The notes beneath the pieces are model-generated. The model was given only the letters and a program-made list of their open reading frames with translations, made no database searches and was not told the origin of the DNA. 41,356 nt of DNA from Lachnospiraceae bacterium (GTDB taxonomy: Bacteria > Bacillota > Clostridia > Lachnospirales > Lachnospiraceae): the NCBI GenBank assembly GCA_011960625.1, contig BLMJ01000226.1:1-41356 (forward strand). Direction: 5' to 3'. The position numbers were made by a program, and so were the translations under genes. Positions 25,466-33,576 of the stretch are shown here, piece after piece (positions within the stretch are counted from its first letter, which is position 1; every line of letters begins with the position of its first letter).

Positions 25466-26929
25466 ATGGAAAAACCGAGTATTAAAAAAAATTATATATA
25501 TGACACACTGTATCATGGAATGACATTTTTTATCCCATTAATTACTGCTCCTTATTTATCAAGGATTCTTGGTCCGGATGGAGTAGGAACATTTAGTTAT
25601 CTGGTTTCTATCCAGACATATTTTTCTATGTTTACAGCCTTAGGAACTATTACATACGGCGCCAGAGCAATAGCCCAAAATCGAGACAATCAATATGAGA
25701 TAAGCAGATTGTTTTGGGAAATTGAGATTTTAACGATTGCTGCCGCAGGCGTAACATTATCCGCATGGCTCGGTTTAATTATTTACTTAGAGGAATATAG
25801 ATGGTATTTAACTGCATTGACAATGTGTATTTTAGGTACAGTATTTGATATTTCATGGTTTTTTTCTGGGCTGGAGCAGTATAAGTATATTGCTCTTCGA
25901 AATACATTCTTTAAATTTCTAGGTTTAATATTATTATTCATTTTTGTAAAGTCGGAAAAAGACTTGTTATATTACTTTATTGTCTATTCATTAACCGCTT
26001 TGTTATCTGGCTTGTCAATGTGGATAAAGATTCGGAAATTTATAGTGCCGATAAAGATTAATGAACTGCATATTAAACTGCATTTTAAGGAAACATTAGT
26101 CTATTTTATTCCAACCATCGCCACATCTATATACACCGTTTTAGATAAGACATTAATTGGCCTTATTACAAAGGAATCCGTACAAAATGGATATTATGAA
26201 CAGGCTAATCAAATAATTAATATTGCTAAAACCGTTACTTTTGGCTCCATGAATACAGTCATAGGAACCCGGTTATCATACTTGTTTGCAAAAAATCAGA
26301 TAGAAGAGGCAAAAGACAAAATAGAGCAGTCGTTTGATTTCGTATTTTTGATAGGATTTGGCTGTTTATTTGGAATTTTAGGGGTCGCAGATACCTTAGT
26401 GCCGCTTTATTTTGGAAAGAGGTTTGAACCGGTCGAGGGATTACTGTATATACTGGCGCCTATCATAATTATTATTAGCATAAGCGCATGCCTGGGTTCA
26501 CAGTATTACATACCTGCAGGGAAACGGGCGCAGAGTGCAAAGTATCTAATATTAGGAAGTATCGTGAATCTCATACTTAATATTTTTCTGATTCCTCTGC
26601 TGAAAGCAAAGGGAGCTTCTATGGCTTCGGTAATTGCAGAATTGTTTATCGCTGGTATGTATATAAGAAATTGTGATGGATTTTTTTCAATAAGAAAGAT
26701 GATAACCTTGAGTAAATATAAAATTATTGCAGGAGGTCTTATGTTCACGGTTATTAAATTTTTAATGCAATTTTTGCCGGCAGCTTCTCAACTTCTGTAT
26801 CTTGTGCTGCAGGTGATTTGCGGAATGGGGGTATATCTTGTATTGTTATTTATCTTAAAGGACACGTCAATAATTAAATTAAAAATGATTTCGGGGAGGA
26901 AATATGGAAGAAAAGATAATTCCAAGTGA
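25466..26929 (+). CDS. Wzx-type oligosaccharide flippase
   Basis: A 487-residue polytopic membrane protein of the polysaccharide transporter (MOP superfamily) type. PLITAPYLSRILGPDGVGTFSYL at the N-terminus is the classic Wzx signature, and about 12-14 hydrophobic segments follow. It flips undecaprenyl-diphosphate-linked repeat units outward for Wzy. The ATG directly follows the polymerase stop codon, so translation is tightly coupled. Confidence 0.93.
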   Translation: MEKPSIKKNYIYDTLYHGMTFFIPLITAPYLSRILGPDGVGTFSYLVSIQTYFSMFTALGTITYGARAIAQNRDNQYEISRLFWEIEILTIAAAGVTLSAWLGLIIYLEEYRWYLTALTMCILGTVFDISWFFSGLEQYKYIALRNTFFKFLGLILLFIFVKSEKDLLYYFIVYSLTALLSGLSMWIKIRKFIVPIKINELHIKLHFKETLVYFIPTIATSIYTVLDKTLIGLITKESVQNGYYEQANQIINIAKTVTFGSMNTVIGTRLSYLFAKNQIEEAKDKIEQSFDFVFLIGFGCLFGILGVADTLVPLYFGKRFEPVEGLLYILAPIIIIISISACLGSQYYIPAGKRAQSAKYLILGSIVNLILNIFLIPLLKAKGASMASVIAELFIAGMYIRNCDGFFSIRKMITLSKYKIIAGGLMFTVIKFLMQFLPAASQLLYLVLQVICGMGVYLVLLFILKDTSIIKLKMISGRKYGRKDNSK

Positions 26930-27728
26930 AGATATTAAAAGAATCTGTAAGAATATCTTAGAGTTTTTTTCGGATTATTGTAGAAAGAATGGATTGACTT
27001 TTTTTCTTGGTTATGGAACGGCATTGGGGGCAGTCAGACATAGAGGGTTTATTCCATGGGATGATGATATAGACGTAATGATGCCAAGACCGGATTATGA
27101 AAGATTAATATCAATGTTTGATAATAGTACGGAAGATTATTTATTATTGGTTCATGCCAAGGACAAGCATTATTATTATCCATTTGCAAAGTTATGTGAT
27201 AAAAAAACAATATTAGTTGAAGAACATTATTCGAATGATACTAATATGGGAATTTATATTGATATATTTCCACTGGATGGTAATGGAACAGAGCATACAG
27301 AGGCAAAAAAACATCTGAAAAAGTGTATTAAGACGCAGCAGAAATTAAATAATGCAATGGCAAAACATTTTTTTAGAAGTAATTCTAATTTTATAATAGA
27401 AATTATACGGTACTTGAGATATAGATTTTTGAAGTTGGTTGGTTCCGAATACTTTTTTAATAAGCTAGACTTATTTATAAAAAAATATAGTTATGATAAC
27501 TCAAAATACATATCAAATAATTCATGGTGTACATATGCAGCCAGGGACTTATTTGAAAAAAGTATGTTTCAAAAATCTATGGATATTGAATTTGAGGGAA
27601 AACCGTATCCAATACCTGAAAATTATGACGTTTATCTATCATCTTTGTATGGAGAATATATGAAATTACCGCCAGAGGAGATGAGAATAAGCCATCATGA
27701 TATGGTTGCCTATTATAGGGAGAGATAG
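26904..27728 (+). CDS. LicD family phosphotransferase (second copy)
   Basis: A 274-residue LicD protein with the same core as the copy at 2286: FLGYGTALGAVRHRGFIPWD followed by DDIDVMMPRPDYERL, and YGEYMKLPPEEMR near the end. It should transfer a phospho-alcohol from a CDP donor to the repeat unit or polymer. It overlaps the flippase gene by 26 bp and uses the SD GGGGAGGAAAT. The second TagD gene at the operon end would supply CDP-glycerol, which makes glycerol phosphate the simplest substituent, but choline cannot be excluded. Confidence 0.9.
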   Translation: MEEKIIPSEDIKRICKNILEFFSDYCRKNGLTFFLGYGTALGAVRHRGFIPWDDDIDVMMPRPDYERLISMFDNSTEDYLLLVHAKDKHYYYPFAKLCDKKTILVEEHYSNDTNMGIYIDIFPLDGNGTEHTEAKKHLKKCIKTQQKLNNAMAKHFFRSNSNFIIEIIRYLRYRFLKLVGSEYFFNKLDLFIKKYSYDNSKYISNNSWCTYAARDLFEKSMFQKSMDIEFEGKPYPIPENYDVYLSSLYGEYMKLPPEEMRISHHDMVAYYRER

Positions 27729-27792
27729 AGTAGAGTTATCATGTGTAATTTGGTAAAAATAGGGAAAGAATTGTAATTGGTGAGGCTGGATA

Positions 27793-28617
27793 ATGAGTAA
27801 ATGGATATATTATAATCATGCGTTAAAACCTGATTTAGCTCCAAGTGAAACGGTAGATGAAGCGGATATTAACAAGGCTGGCTTCTGGAAAATGAGGGGG
27901 GGGGGTATTTCTTTATTTGCTTCTTGGGTAACAGATTTTGATTCTGACAGAGAAACCGCGTGGTGGTATTGTATCAAAGATACGCCATATGATATTTCTG
28001 CACTAAAAGCTAAAAGAAGGTATGAAATAAATAAGGGATTGAAAAATTTTACAGTAGAAATAATAAATCCTACCAAATATAAGAGAGAGCTGTTCGCAAT
28101 TAATGTTGAGGCATATAAATCCTATCCTCCCCAGTATCGTCCTAAGATAAACGAGGATATTTTCTATGAAGGTATTAAACATTGGGAGTTTGACGTATTT
28201 GGAGCGTTTGAGAAAAACACAGGTGAGCTTAGAGGATATGCCTTGTTGAAAAAGCATAAAGTGAATATTGATTTTGGTACGCTTAGAGTAATGCCGGAGT
28301 ATGAAAAACAAGGGATAAACGCGGCTTTAGTGGCATCTGTATGTGAGTATTATAACGATGATATTAAGAATGGAATGTATTTGAATGATGGAAGCCGTCC
28401 AATTATCCACGAAACTAATTTCCAAGAGTATTTAGAAAAATATTTTGGATTTAGAAAGGCATATTGTAAATTGCATGTTTGCTACAGATTTCCGGTTGGT
28501 CTTGCCGTACGAATTTTATATCCCGTACGAAATATCATTCATACAAAAAATCCGACTTTAAATAGAATGAAGAGTCTATTAAAAATGGAAGAGTATAAAA
28601 GAAAGAGCTGCAAATAG
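27793..28617 (+). CDS. FemAB/GNAT-like acyltransferase containing a 10-G tract (ON)
   Basis: A 274-residue soluble protein. The segment GTLRVMPEYEKQGINAALVASV (about residues 165-188) resembles the acyl-donor-binding turn of GNAT/FemAB-fold N-acyltransferases. The likely role is acylation of an amino group, possibly on the amino sugar supplied by the aminotransferase at 17178; this is inference. Ten consecutive G at 27896-27905 encode R35-GGG38. The current length keeps the frame open to the normal end; either 9 or 11 G would give a stop within about 15 codons. The start has the SD GGTGAGG 7 nt upstream. Confidence 0.72.
   Translation: MSKWIYYNHALKPDLAPSETVDEADINKAGFWKMRGGGISLFASWVTDFDSDRETAWWYCIKDTPYDISALKAKRRYEINKGLKNFTVEIINPTKYKRELFAINVEAYKSYPPQYRPKINEDIFYEGIKHWEFDVFGAFEKNTGELRGYALLKKHKVNIDFGTLRVMPEYEKQGINAALVASVCEYYNDDIKNGMYLNDGSRPIIHETNFQEYLEKYFGFRKAYCKLHVCYRFPVGLAVRILYPVRNIIHTKNPTLNRMKSLLKMEEYKRKSCK
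27896..27905 (+). repeat. Homopolymeric G10 tract, in-frame
   Basis: Ten uninterrupted G near codon 35 of the FemAB/GNAT-like gene. Long G runs are rare in AT-rich DNA and prone to slipped-strand mispairing. The present length gives the full-length product. Confidence 0.9.
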
Positions 28618-28653
28618 AATTTAGGAGTGCAGATTGTAGATATAGGAGAAAAA

Positions 28654-29722
28654 ATGAACATAAAAAATAGAAAAAGTAACATTGAATTATTGCGGATTTT
28701 TGCTTGTATAGGCGTAATTATGCTTCATTTTATGGGGGGGGGGGTATAAGTTTGTTAAAGATTCTTCCATAAATACATTATTGTTGTATTATATCGAAGC
28801 TATTAGCATTTGTTCGGTTAATTTGTTTATGCTTATATCAGGTTATTTCTTGTGCAGTCGGGTTCAAAGTAGTAATAAAAAGTTAGTTCAACTATTGTCT
28901 CAATATTGGTTTGTTTCGATTGGAATGTATGTTGTTGGAATAATCATTAGAAAGAATAGTTTAGGAATAGCGGCATTAATCGAGATTATAATTCCTAAAA
29001 ATTATTTTCTTGTTTTTTATATTATCGTTTATGTATTTTCCCCATATATTAACATAATGCTTGAACACTTGAATTGCAATGATAGGAAAAGGCTTCGAAA
29101 TTTATTAATTGGGATATTTTCAATATATTCAACGGTGATAAATGTTTTGATGTGCTTCACTAATGTAAACGCAGAGAATATGAATCCAGTAAGCCGTAGT
29201 GGAGATTCATATGGATATTCCATAGTTCAATTTTTTATTATGTATCTATTGGGGGCATTATTGAGTAAAGAGGATCATTTTTATAAGAAAAGTAAAAGTA
29301 TTATTTTATGGCAAAGTAATATATTGATAATTTTCGGTATTGCTGTATTTTTAGATTTTATGTTATTAAAAAGAGAATTTACATTAGATGTTGTTTGGGC
29401 ATATTCTAATCCATTGATTATTTTTTCGTCAGTGCATATATTCAGAGCGTTCAGGGAGATAGAGATGGGATGTATAAAAGCAGTAAATTCTCTTGCAAGG
29501 GCAAGTTTTATGGTTTATTTAATTCATCCGTACATTTTGTCAATGTTAGATTTTTCATTTATAAAGAATTTTAATATTTTGCAATTACTGTTCGTTTTAA
29601 TCATACTTTCAATTCTTACTTACTGTATTGGTTTTTTTGTATATATGATATGGGAACTTACAATACATAAGATGGAAATAATATTTGAAAAGAGGTTTGT
29701 TAGTGAAAAGAGACAATCGTGA
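28654..29722 (+). pseudogene. Acyltransferase 3 family membrane protein, frameshifted in a G11 tract (likely phase-OFF)
   Basis: ATG 28654 (SD AGGAG) opens a frame reading MNIKNRKSNIELLRIFACIG, the typical acyltransferase-3 N-terminus. Eleven G at 28734-28744 lead to GTA TAA, a stop after 31 codons. The rest of the family sequence (about ten membrane segments, NLFMLISGYFL, ARASFMVYLIHPYIL) continues in another frame to 29722. With one G fewer the two halves join into a continuous 355-residue protein. Such proteins move acyl groups, often acetyl, onto exported glycans. I read it as a reversibly switched-off gene rather than a dead one, because no other lesion is seen. Confidence 0.85.
28734..28744 (+). 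repeat. Homopolymeric G11 tract that breaks the reading frame
   Basis: Eleven uninterrupted G near codon 27 of the acyltransferase gene. The first G belongs to an in-frame ATG. Ten G would keep the gene open, while nine or eleven end in early stops. It lies 828 bp after the G10 tract in the previous gene. Confidence 0.9.
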
Positions 29723-30770
29723 CTATGTGATTGATTGTATAAAATCATCAGCAATTATATTAATGGTTATAGGCCATTCTATACAACTGTTTAACGGTGA
29801 AGTATATCGTGGGGAAAAAGAGTTTTATGATAATATTTTATATAAAGTGATATATAGCTTTCATATGCCCCTTTTTATGTTGATGAGTGGGTATTTGTAC
29901 TATTTCAGCAGGAAAAAGTATATTTCTTGTTTTAAAAATACGATTATCAAACTTAGTCAATATTTTGTACCAATACTTACCTTTGCCAGCATAAAAACGG
30001 TTTGGAATATAATTTCTTCTAATAAAGGTGGAAGCTTCAATATATTTCATTTACTTGTAGAAGAGGTATATAATATTTTTCATGTACTATGGTTTTTATG
30101 GGCGATAATTTATAGTATTCTCATCATTGAGCTTATTTATCTTGTCAGAAATAGAATGAATGTTAATATAGTTATAACAATCATATTATGTTTCTTTTTT
30201 ATGACGCCTGATCTTCTGATGGGAAATGTCTACAAATATACAATTTTGTATTTTGGTATAGGTTATGAGATGAATAGAAAACAATTATTTAAAGAAATGA
30301 AAACTCAGAAGAAAACCTTGTTTGTAGGAGGCGCAGTATGGGTGTTGCTAATTCTTTTATATGAAAGAAAGCATTATATTTATGTGTCTGGATTTAGTTT
30401 GATAAACAGTGAATATGGCATGATAGAACAATTTATAATCGACATTTTTAGATGGGGAATTGGTTTAGCTGGAGCGCTTTCGGTTTGGGGCGGTTTTCAG
30501 TTATTTTTTTCATATAAACAGAGAAAAATAGCTGATAGTATAGGAAGGATTATGAATTTTATAGGAAGTAATACTTTAATTATTTATAGTTTTTCTACAG
30601 AGATCTTTAATGAAATAATGGCTGAATTAACAGAGGAATGTACTTTTAGTTATATTCGTACATTCGTTCTGGGAGTTGGTGTCATAATTATTTGTCTGAT
30701 TATTTCTTATATATTGGGATGCCGTTATATGAGACCTTTTAGAAAGGCATTGACTGGACGATCCGGATAA
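29703..30770 (+). CDS. Acyltransferase 3 family membrane protein
   Basis: A 355-residue polytopic protein beginning RDNRDYVIDCIKSSAIILMV, with IGHSIQ and SFHMPLFMLMSGYLY, the conserved His and Met-Ser-Gly-Tyr motifs of the acyltransferase-3 family, and about ten hydrophobic segments. It should O-acylate a surface glycan. GTG 29703 is chosen because AGAGG is 7 nt upstream; an in-frame TTG at 29685 lacks an SD. It overlaps the end of the frameshifted acyltransferase gene by 20 bp. It has no long G tract and so should be constantly made, in contrast with its neighbour. Confidence 0.85.
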   Translation: MKRDNRDYVIDCIKSSAIILMVIGHSIQLFNGEVYRGEKEFYDNILYKVIYSFHMPLFMLMSGYLYYFSRKKYISCFKNTIIKLSQYFVPILTFASIKTVWNIISSNKGGSFNIFHLLVEEVYNIFHVLWFLWAIIYSILIIELIYLVRNRMNVNIVITIILCFFFMTPDLLMGNVYKYTILYFGIGYEMNRKQLFKEMKTQKKTLFVGGAVWVLLILLYERKHYIYVSGFSLINSEYGMIEQFIIDIFRWGIGLAGALSVWGGFQLFFSYKQRKIADSIGRIMNFIGSNTLIIYSFSTEIFNEIMAELTEECTFSYIRTFVLGVGVIIICLIISYILGCRYMRPFRKALTGRSG

Positions 30771-30828
30771 GGGGTTAAGCATATTGTATATTTTTGAGAT
30801 GATTATTAATAAAAGGAGAGTTTTGAAT

Positions 30829-31290
30829 ATGAAAAGAGTTATTACATATGGAACATTTGATTTACTCCATTATGGCCATATTAATCTTTTAAAAAGAGCA
30901 AAGGCATTAGGAGAGTATCTTGTCGTTGTGGTTTCCTCTGATGAATTTAATTGGAAGGAGAAGCATAAGAAGACATATTTTAATTATGAGCAGAGAAAAC
31001 AGTTGTTGGAATCCATAAGGTATGTAGATTTGGTTATACCAGAGGAAAGTTGGCAGCAAAAACGAACAGATATGCATGAGTATCATATAGATACATTTGT
31101 AATGGGAGACGATTGGAGAGGGAAATTTGATTTTTTACAGGAAGAAGGAGTTGAGGTGGTGTATTTGCCTAGAACACCTGAAATCAGCAGCAGCCAGATT
31201 AAAAAAGATTTGTATGATGCAAATTCCGTGGAGGGCAAAAGCAAAACAAGCCATGAAGATATAAATACAGATCCACAATCGTATATGTAA
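30829..31290 (+). CDS. tagD: Glycerol-3-phosphate cytidylyltransferase (second TagD)
   Basis: A 153-residue paralog of the enzyme at 1805. HYGH and RTPEISSSQIK are present, the two are about three quarters identical by eye, and this copy has a longer polar tail of some 20 residues. It would make CDP-glycerol, probably for the LicD at 26904 in the same operon. ATG 30829 follows the SD AAAGGAG; the open frame begins earlier at 30784 without support. It is the last gene of the glycan operon and is followed by a T-rich terminator-like structure. Confidence 0.9.
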   Translation: MKRVITYGTFDLLHYGHINLLKRAKALGEYLVVVVSSDEFNWKEKHKKTYFNYEQRKQLLESIRYVDLVIPEESWQQKRTDMHEYHIDTFVMGDDWRGKFDFLQEEGVEVVYLPRTPEISSSQIKKDLYDANSVEGKSKTSHEDINTDPQSYM

Positions 31291-31291
31291 T

Positions 31292-31336
31292 AAAGTTAGG
31301 AACCTCCCTGTCAAGGACTAAAACTTTTTTTATTTT
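31292..31336 (+). terminator. Probable terminator at the end of the second glycan operon
   Basis: AAAGTT (31292-31297) can pair with AACTTT across a loop holding a TCC/GGA mini-stem, and is followed by CTTTTTTTATTTTT. The stem is imperfect but the T-tract is long. Confidence 0.5.
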
Positions 31337-31425
31337 TCCATTTCAGGAATATGACGACCTCCAAGTGAGAATCATTTTACTATACAAAGATTCAAATTAA
31401 TTTATCTGGTAGGAGGACTCTGATT

Positions 31426-32202
31426 ATGGCACAGGGAAAAGTAGAAATATGCGGGGTAAATACGGCAAAGCTCCCGGTCCTTAAGGAAGAAGAGAAGGAA
31501 GCGCTGATTGCCCGAATTAAGGCGGGTGATGCCGAGGCGAAAGAAGAATACATTAAGGGTAATCTCCGGCTTGTGCTAAGTGTAATCAAACGTTTCGGGG
31601 CGAGCAATGAGAACCCGGATGATTTGTTTCAGATTGGATGTATCGGCCTCATTAAGGCAATCAATAATTTTAATACAGAACTTGATGTAAAATTCTCTAC
31701 TTATGCCGTCCCTATGATTATCGGTGAGATCAGGCGTTATATGAGGGACAACAATTCCATCCGTGTCAGCCGTTCGCTGCGGGATACCGCGTATAAAGCC
31801 ATTTATGCCAAGGAAAATTATGTGAAACGGAATCTGAAGGAGCCGACTGTTCAGGAGATTGCGGAAGAAATCGGGATTTCCAAGGAGGATATTGTGTTTG
31901 CGTTGGATGCAATCCAGGTGCCTATGAGTCTCCAGGAGCCTGTGTACAATGACGGCGGAGACGCTCTTTATGTGATGGATCAGATTAGTGATACCAAGAA
32001 TAAAGAAGAAAAATGGGTGGAGGATCTGTCGTTAGAAGCCGCCATGGAGCATCTGGGCGAGCGGGAGCGGTATATCATCAAACTTCGCTTTTTTGAAGGA
32101 AAAACCCAGATGGAGGTAGCAGAGCAGATACAGATTTCTCAGGCTCAGGTCAGCCGATTGGAGAAAAATGCCCTTCGTGTGATGCGGCAGTATCTTTCTT
32201 AA
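31426..32202 (+). CDS. sigG: RNA polymerase sporulation sigma factor SigG
   Basis: A 258-residue sigma factor. The N-terminus MAQGKVEICGVNTAKLPVL matches the short SigG-specific leader (KVEICGVxTxKLPVL). Region 2 is NLRLVLSVIKRF through DLFQIGCIGLIKAI and KFSTYAVPMIIGEIRRYMRD, and region 4 ends in the helix-turn-helix TQMEVAEQIQISQAQVSRLE. SigG drives late forespore gene expression, so the host should form endospores. The base composition is clearly more GC-rich than the glycan genes upstream. The SD is AGGAGG. No clean sigma-F/G promoter with proper spacing was found in the 135-bp gap upstream. Confidence 0.96.
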   Translation: MAQGKVEICGVNTAKLPVLKEEEKEALIARIKAGDAEAKEEYIKGNLRLVLSVIKRFGASNENPDDLFQIGCIGLIKAINNFNTELDVKFSTYAVPMIIGEIRRYMRDNNSIRVSRSLRDTAYKAIYAKENYVKRNLKEPTVQEIAEEIGISKEDIVFALDAIQVPMSLQEPVYNDGGDALYVMDQISDTKNKEEKWVEDLSLEAAMEHLGERERYIIKLRFFEGKTQMEVAEQIQISQAQVSRLEKNALRVMRQYLS

Positions 32203-32313
32203 CCGATATATAGATACGGTCGATAAAAAGACATTACTGGCATAAGACTATTATTCGTCTTATTTACCGCCTCTTTACATCTGTAGCCATTTGGAGTACA
32301 GGTTTGGATTTGC

Positions 32314-32342
32314 TTGAAAAAAAGCAGTTTTTTTAGTATAAT
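32314..32342 (+). promoter_or_regulatory. Sigma-A promoter for the Rpn-like gene
   Basis: TTGAAA (32314-32319), a 17-bp spacer and TATAAT (32337-32342). The -35 box lies inside a small terminator-like hairpin (TGCTT/AAGCA followed by seven T) that could end sigG transcription; a 7-bp hairpin also sits at 32242-32263. Confidence 0.65.
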
Positions 32343-32377
32343 GAGACCGTGACAGGAGTAATGTAAAAGATGCAGAT

Positions 32378-33325
32378 GTGTTTGCCGACATATTCAATTA
32401 CTATATTTATGGCGGGCGGCAAGTAATCCTTCCGGAACAGCTCACGGAGCGTGATTCAACTAAAATTGCACTGCTATATGGTGCGGAGGGCGCTGTGGTT
32501 CCTGTACAAAAATTTCGAGATGTGCAGAAACTATATGCAGCAATGACGGATGGGAAGATGGAGTATGTCCTTTACGGCGCAGAAAATCAGGCGGAGATTC
32601 ATCATGCTATGGCTGTGAAGAACAACCTCTATGATGCGCTGGAGTACGCAGGGCAGGTGGAAGAGGCGGCAAAGTCACACCGGAAGGAAATGAAGCAGAA
32701 AAAGAAGCAGGGGAAGGCGTCTGTTGAAGAAGGCAAGAAAACACCAAACTCAGGTGAATTTTTAAGTGGTTTTTGGGCGGAAGATAAACTGATACCATCC
32801 ATCACGGTGACTATATTTTTTGGCTCGGAAGAATGGGATGGGCCGTTAAGCTTGTTTGATATGATGGAGGTGTCAGACCCGAATGTGCTTGCCTGTATGG
32901 ATAATTACCATGTGCGGCTGATTGCCCCGGCGCAGATGCCGGATGAGGAGATCATGAAATTTCAGTCCAGCCTGCGGGAGGTCATGTTATTCATCAAGTA
33001 TTCAAAGGACAGGGAAAACTTAGGCAGGGTACTAGAAGTCAATGAGAAGCGTTTTAGGGAAGTGGAGCGCAGGGCGGCAGATGTGATTGAGGTAATCACA
33101 AAGTCAGGCATAAAATATGAGGAAGAGGAAGAGGTGGTTAATGTGTGCCAGGCGATTCAGGAAATGAGGTCAGAGTCAGAGTCACAGGGGAGATTGATGC
33201 AGGCAAAAGAAGATGCAAAAAACTTCTATCAATTGGGAGTGGATGTCGAAAAAATTGCCCAAGGCGTAGGGTATGCTGTGGAAACGGTAAAGGGATGGCT
33301 TGGGCTTCCTGATGATACCAAGTAA
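32378..33325 (+). CDS. Rpn family recombination-promoting nuclease/putative transposase, unclear start
   Basis: A 315-residue PD-(D/E)XK-type protein of the Rpn (transposase_31-like) group: FADIFNYYIYGGRQVI at the N-terminus, YGAENQAEIHHAMAVKNNLYDA in the core, ITVTIFFGSEEWDGP, and a C-terminal helical tail. Rpn proteins cut DNA and promote RecA-independent recombination; they are common in gut Firmicutes. The GTG at 32378 has no SD at a proper distance. Family-like residues (NVKDADVFADIF) continue upstream of it in the same frame to a stop at 32342-32344 without a canonical start, so the 5' end may be damaged. Confidence 0.75.
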   Translation: MFADIFNYYIYGGRQVILPEQLTERDSTKIALLYGAEGAVVPVQKFRDVQKLYAAMTDGKMEYVLYGAENQAEIHHAMAVKNNLYDALEYAGQVEEAAKSHRKEMKQKKKQGKASVEEGKKTPNSGEFLSGFWAEDKLIPSITVTIFFGSEEWDGPLSLFDMMEVSDPNVLACMDNYHVRLIAPAQMPDEEIMKFQSSLREVMLFIKYSKDRENLGRVLEVNEKRFREVERRAADVIEVITKSGIKYEEEEEVVNVCQAIQEMRSESESQGRLMQAKEDAKNFYQLGVDVEKIAQGVGYAVETVKGWLGLPDDTK

Positions 33326-33384
33326 GGTGTACCACATTCAAATACAATAGAAAAAGCACATTGCAATAATATTTTATCCTAAGG

Positions 33385-33426
33385 TAGAGCATATAGGAAC
33401 TGAAAATCTATATGCTCTATTTTTTT
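33385..33426 (+). terminator. Strong intrinsic terminator after the Rpn-like gene
   Basis: A perfect 12-bp stem (TAGAGCATATAG 33385-33396 with CTATATGCTCTA 33408-33419) is followed by seven T. Confidence 0.92.
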
Positions 33427-33523
33427 GCCATATTTAAGGAGGAAATACCAGCGAGAATATTTAAAACACGAACAGGGTAAGCCAAGAAAGCAAGCGTAAC
33501 AGAATATCCGAACAAATCCCTTC

Positions 33524-33552
33524 TTGCATTTTCACATTGTCTATACTATGAT
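33524..33552 (+). promoter_or_regulatory. Promoter for the HAD phosphatase gene
   Basis: TTGCAT (33524-33529), a 17-bp spacer and TATGAT (33547-33552). Predicted transcription start is near 33559, giving a short leader that contains the SD GGAGGG. Confidence 0.55.
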
Positions 33553-33576
33553 TAGATCATGGAGGGTATTTACGTT

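Noticed and set aside
31347..31379. GAATA ... CATTTTA as a sigma-F/sigma-G promoter before sigG
   Set aside because: The spacer is 21 bp, well beyond the roughly 15-bp spacing of such promoters; kept only as a weak idea.
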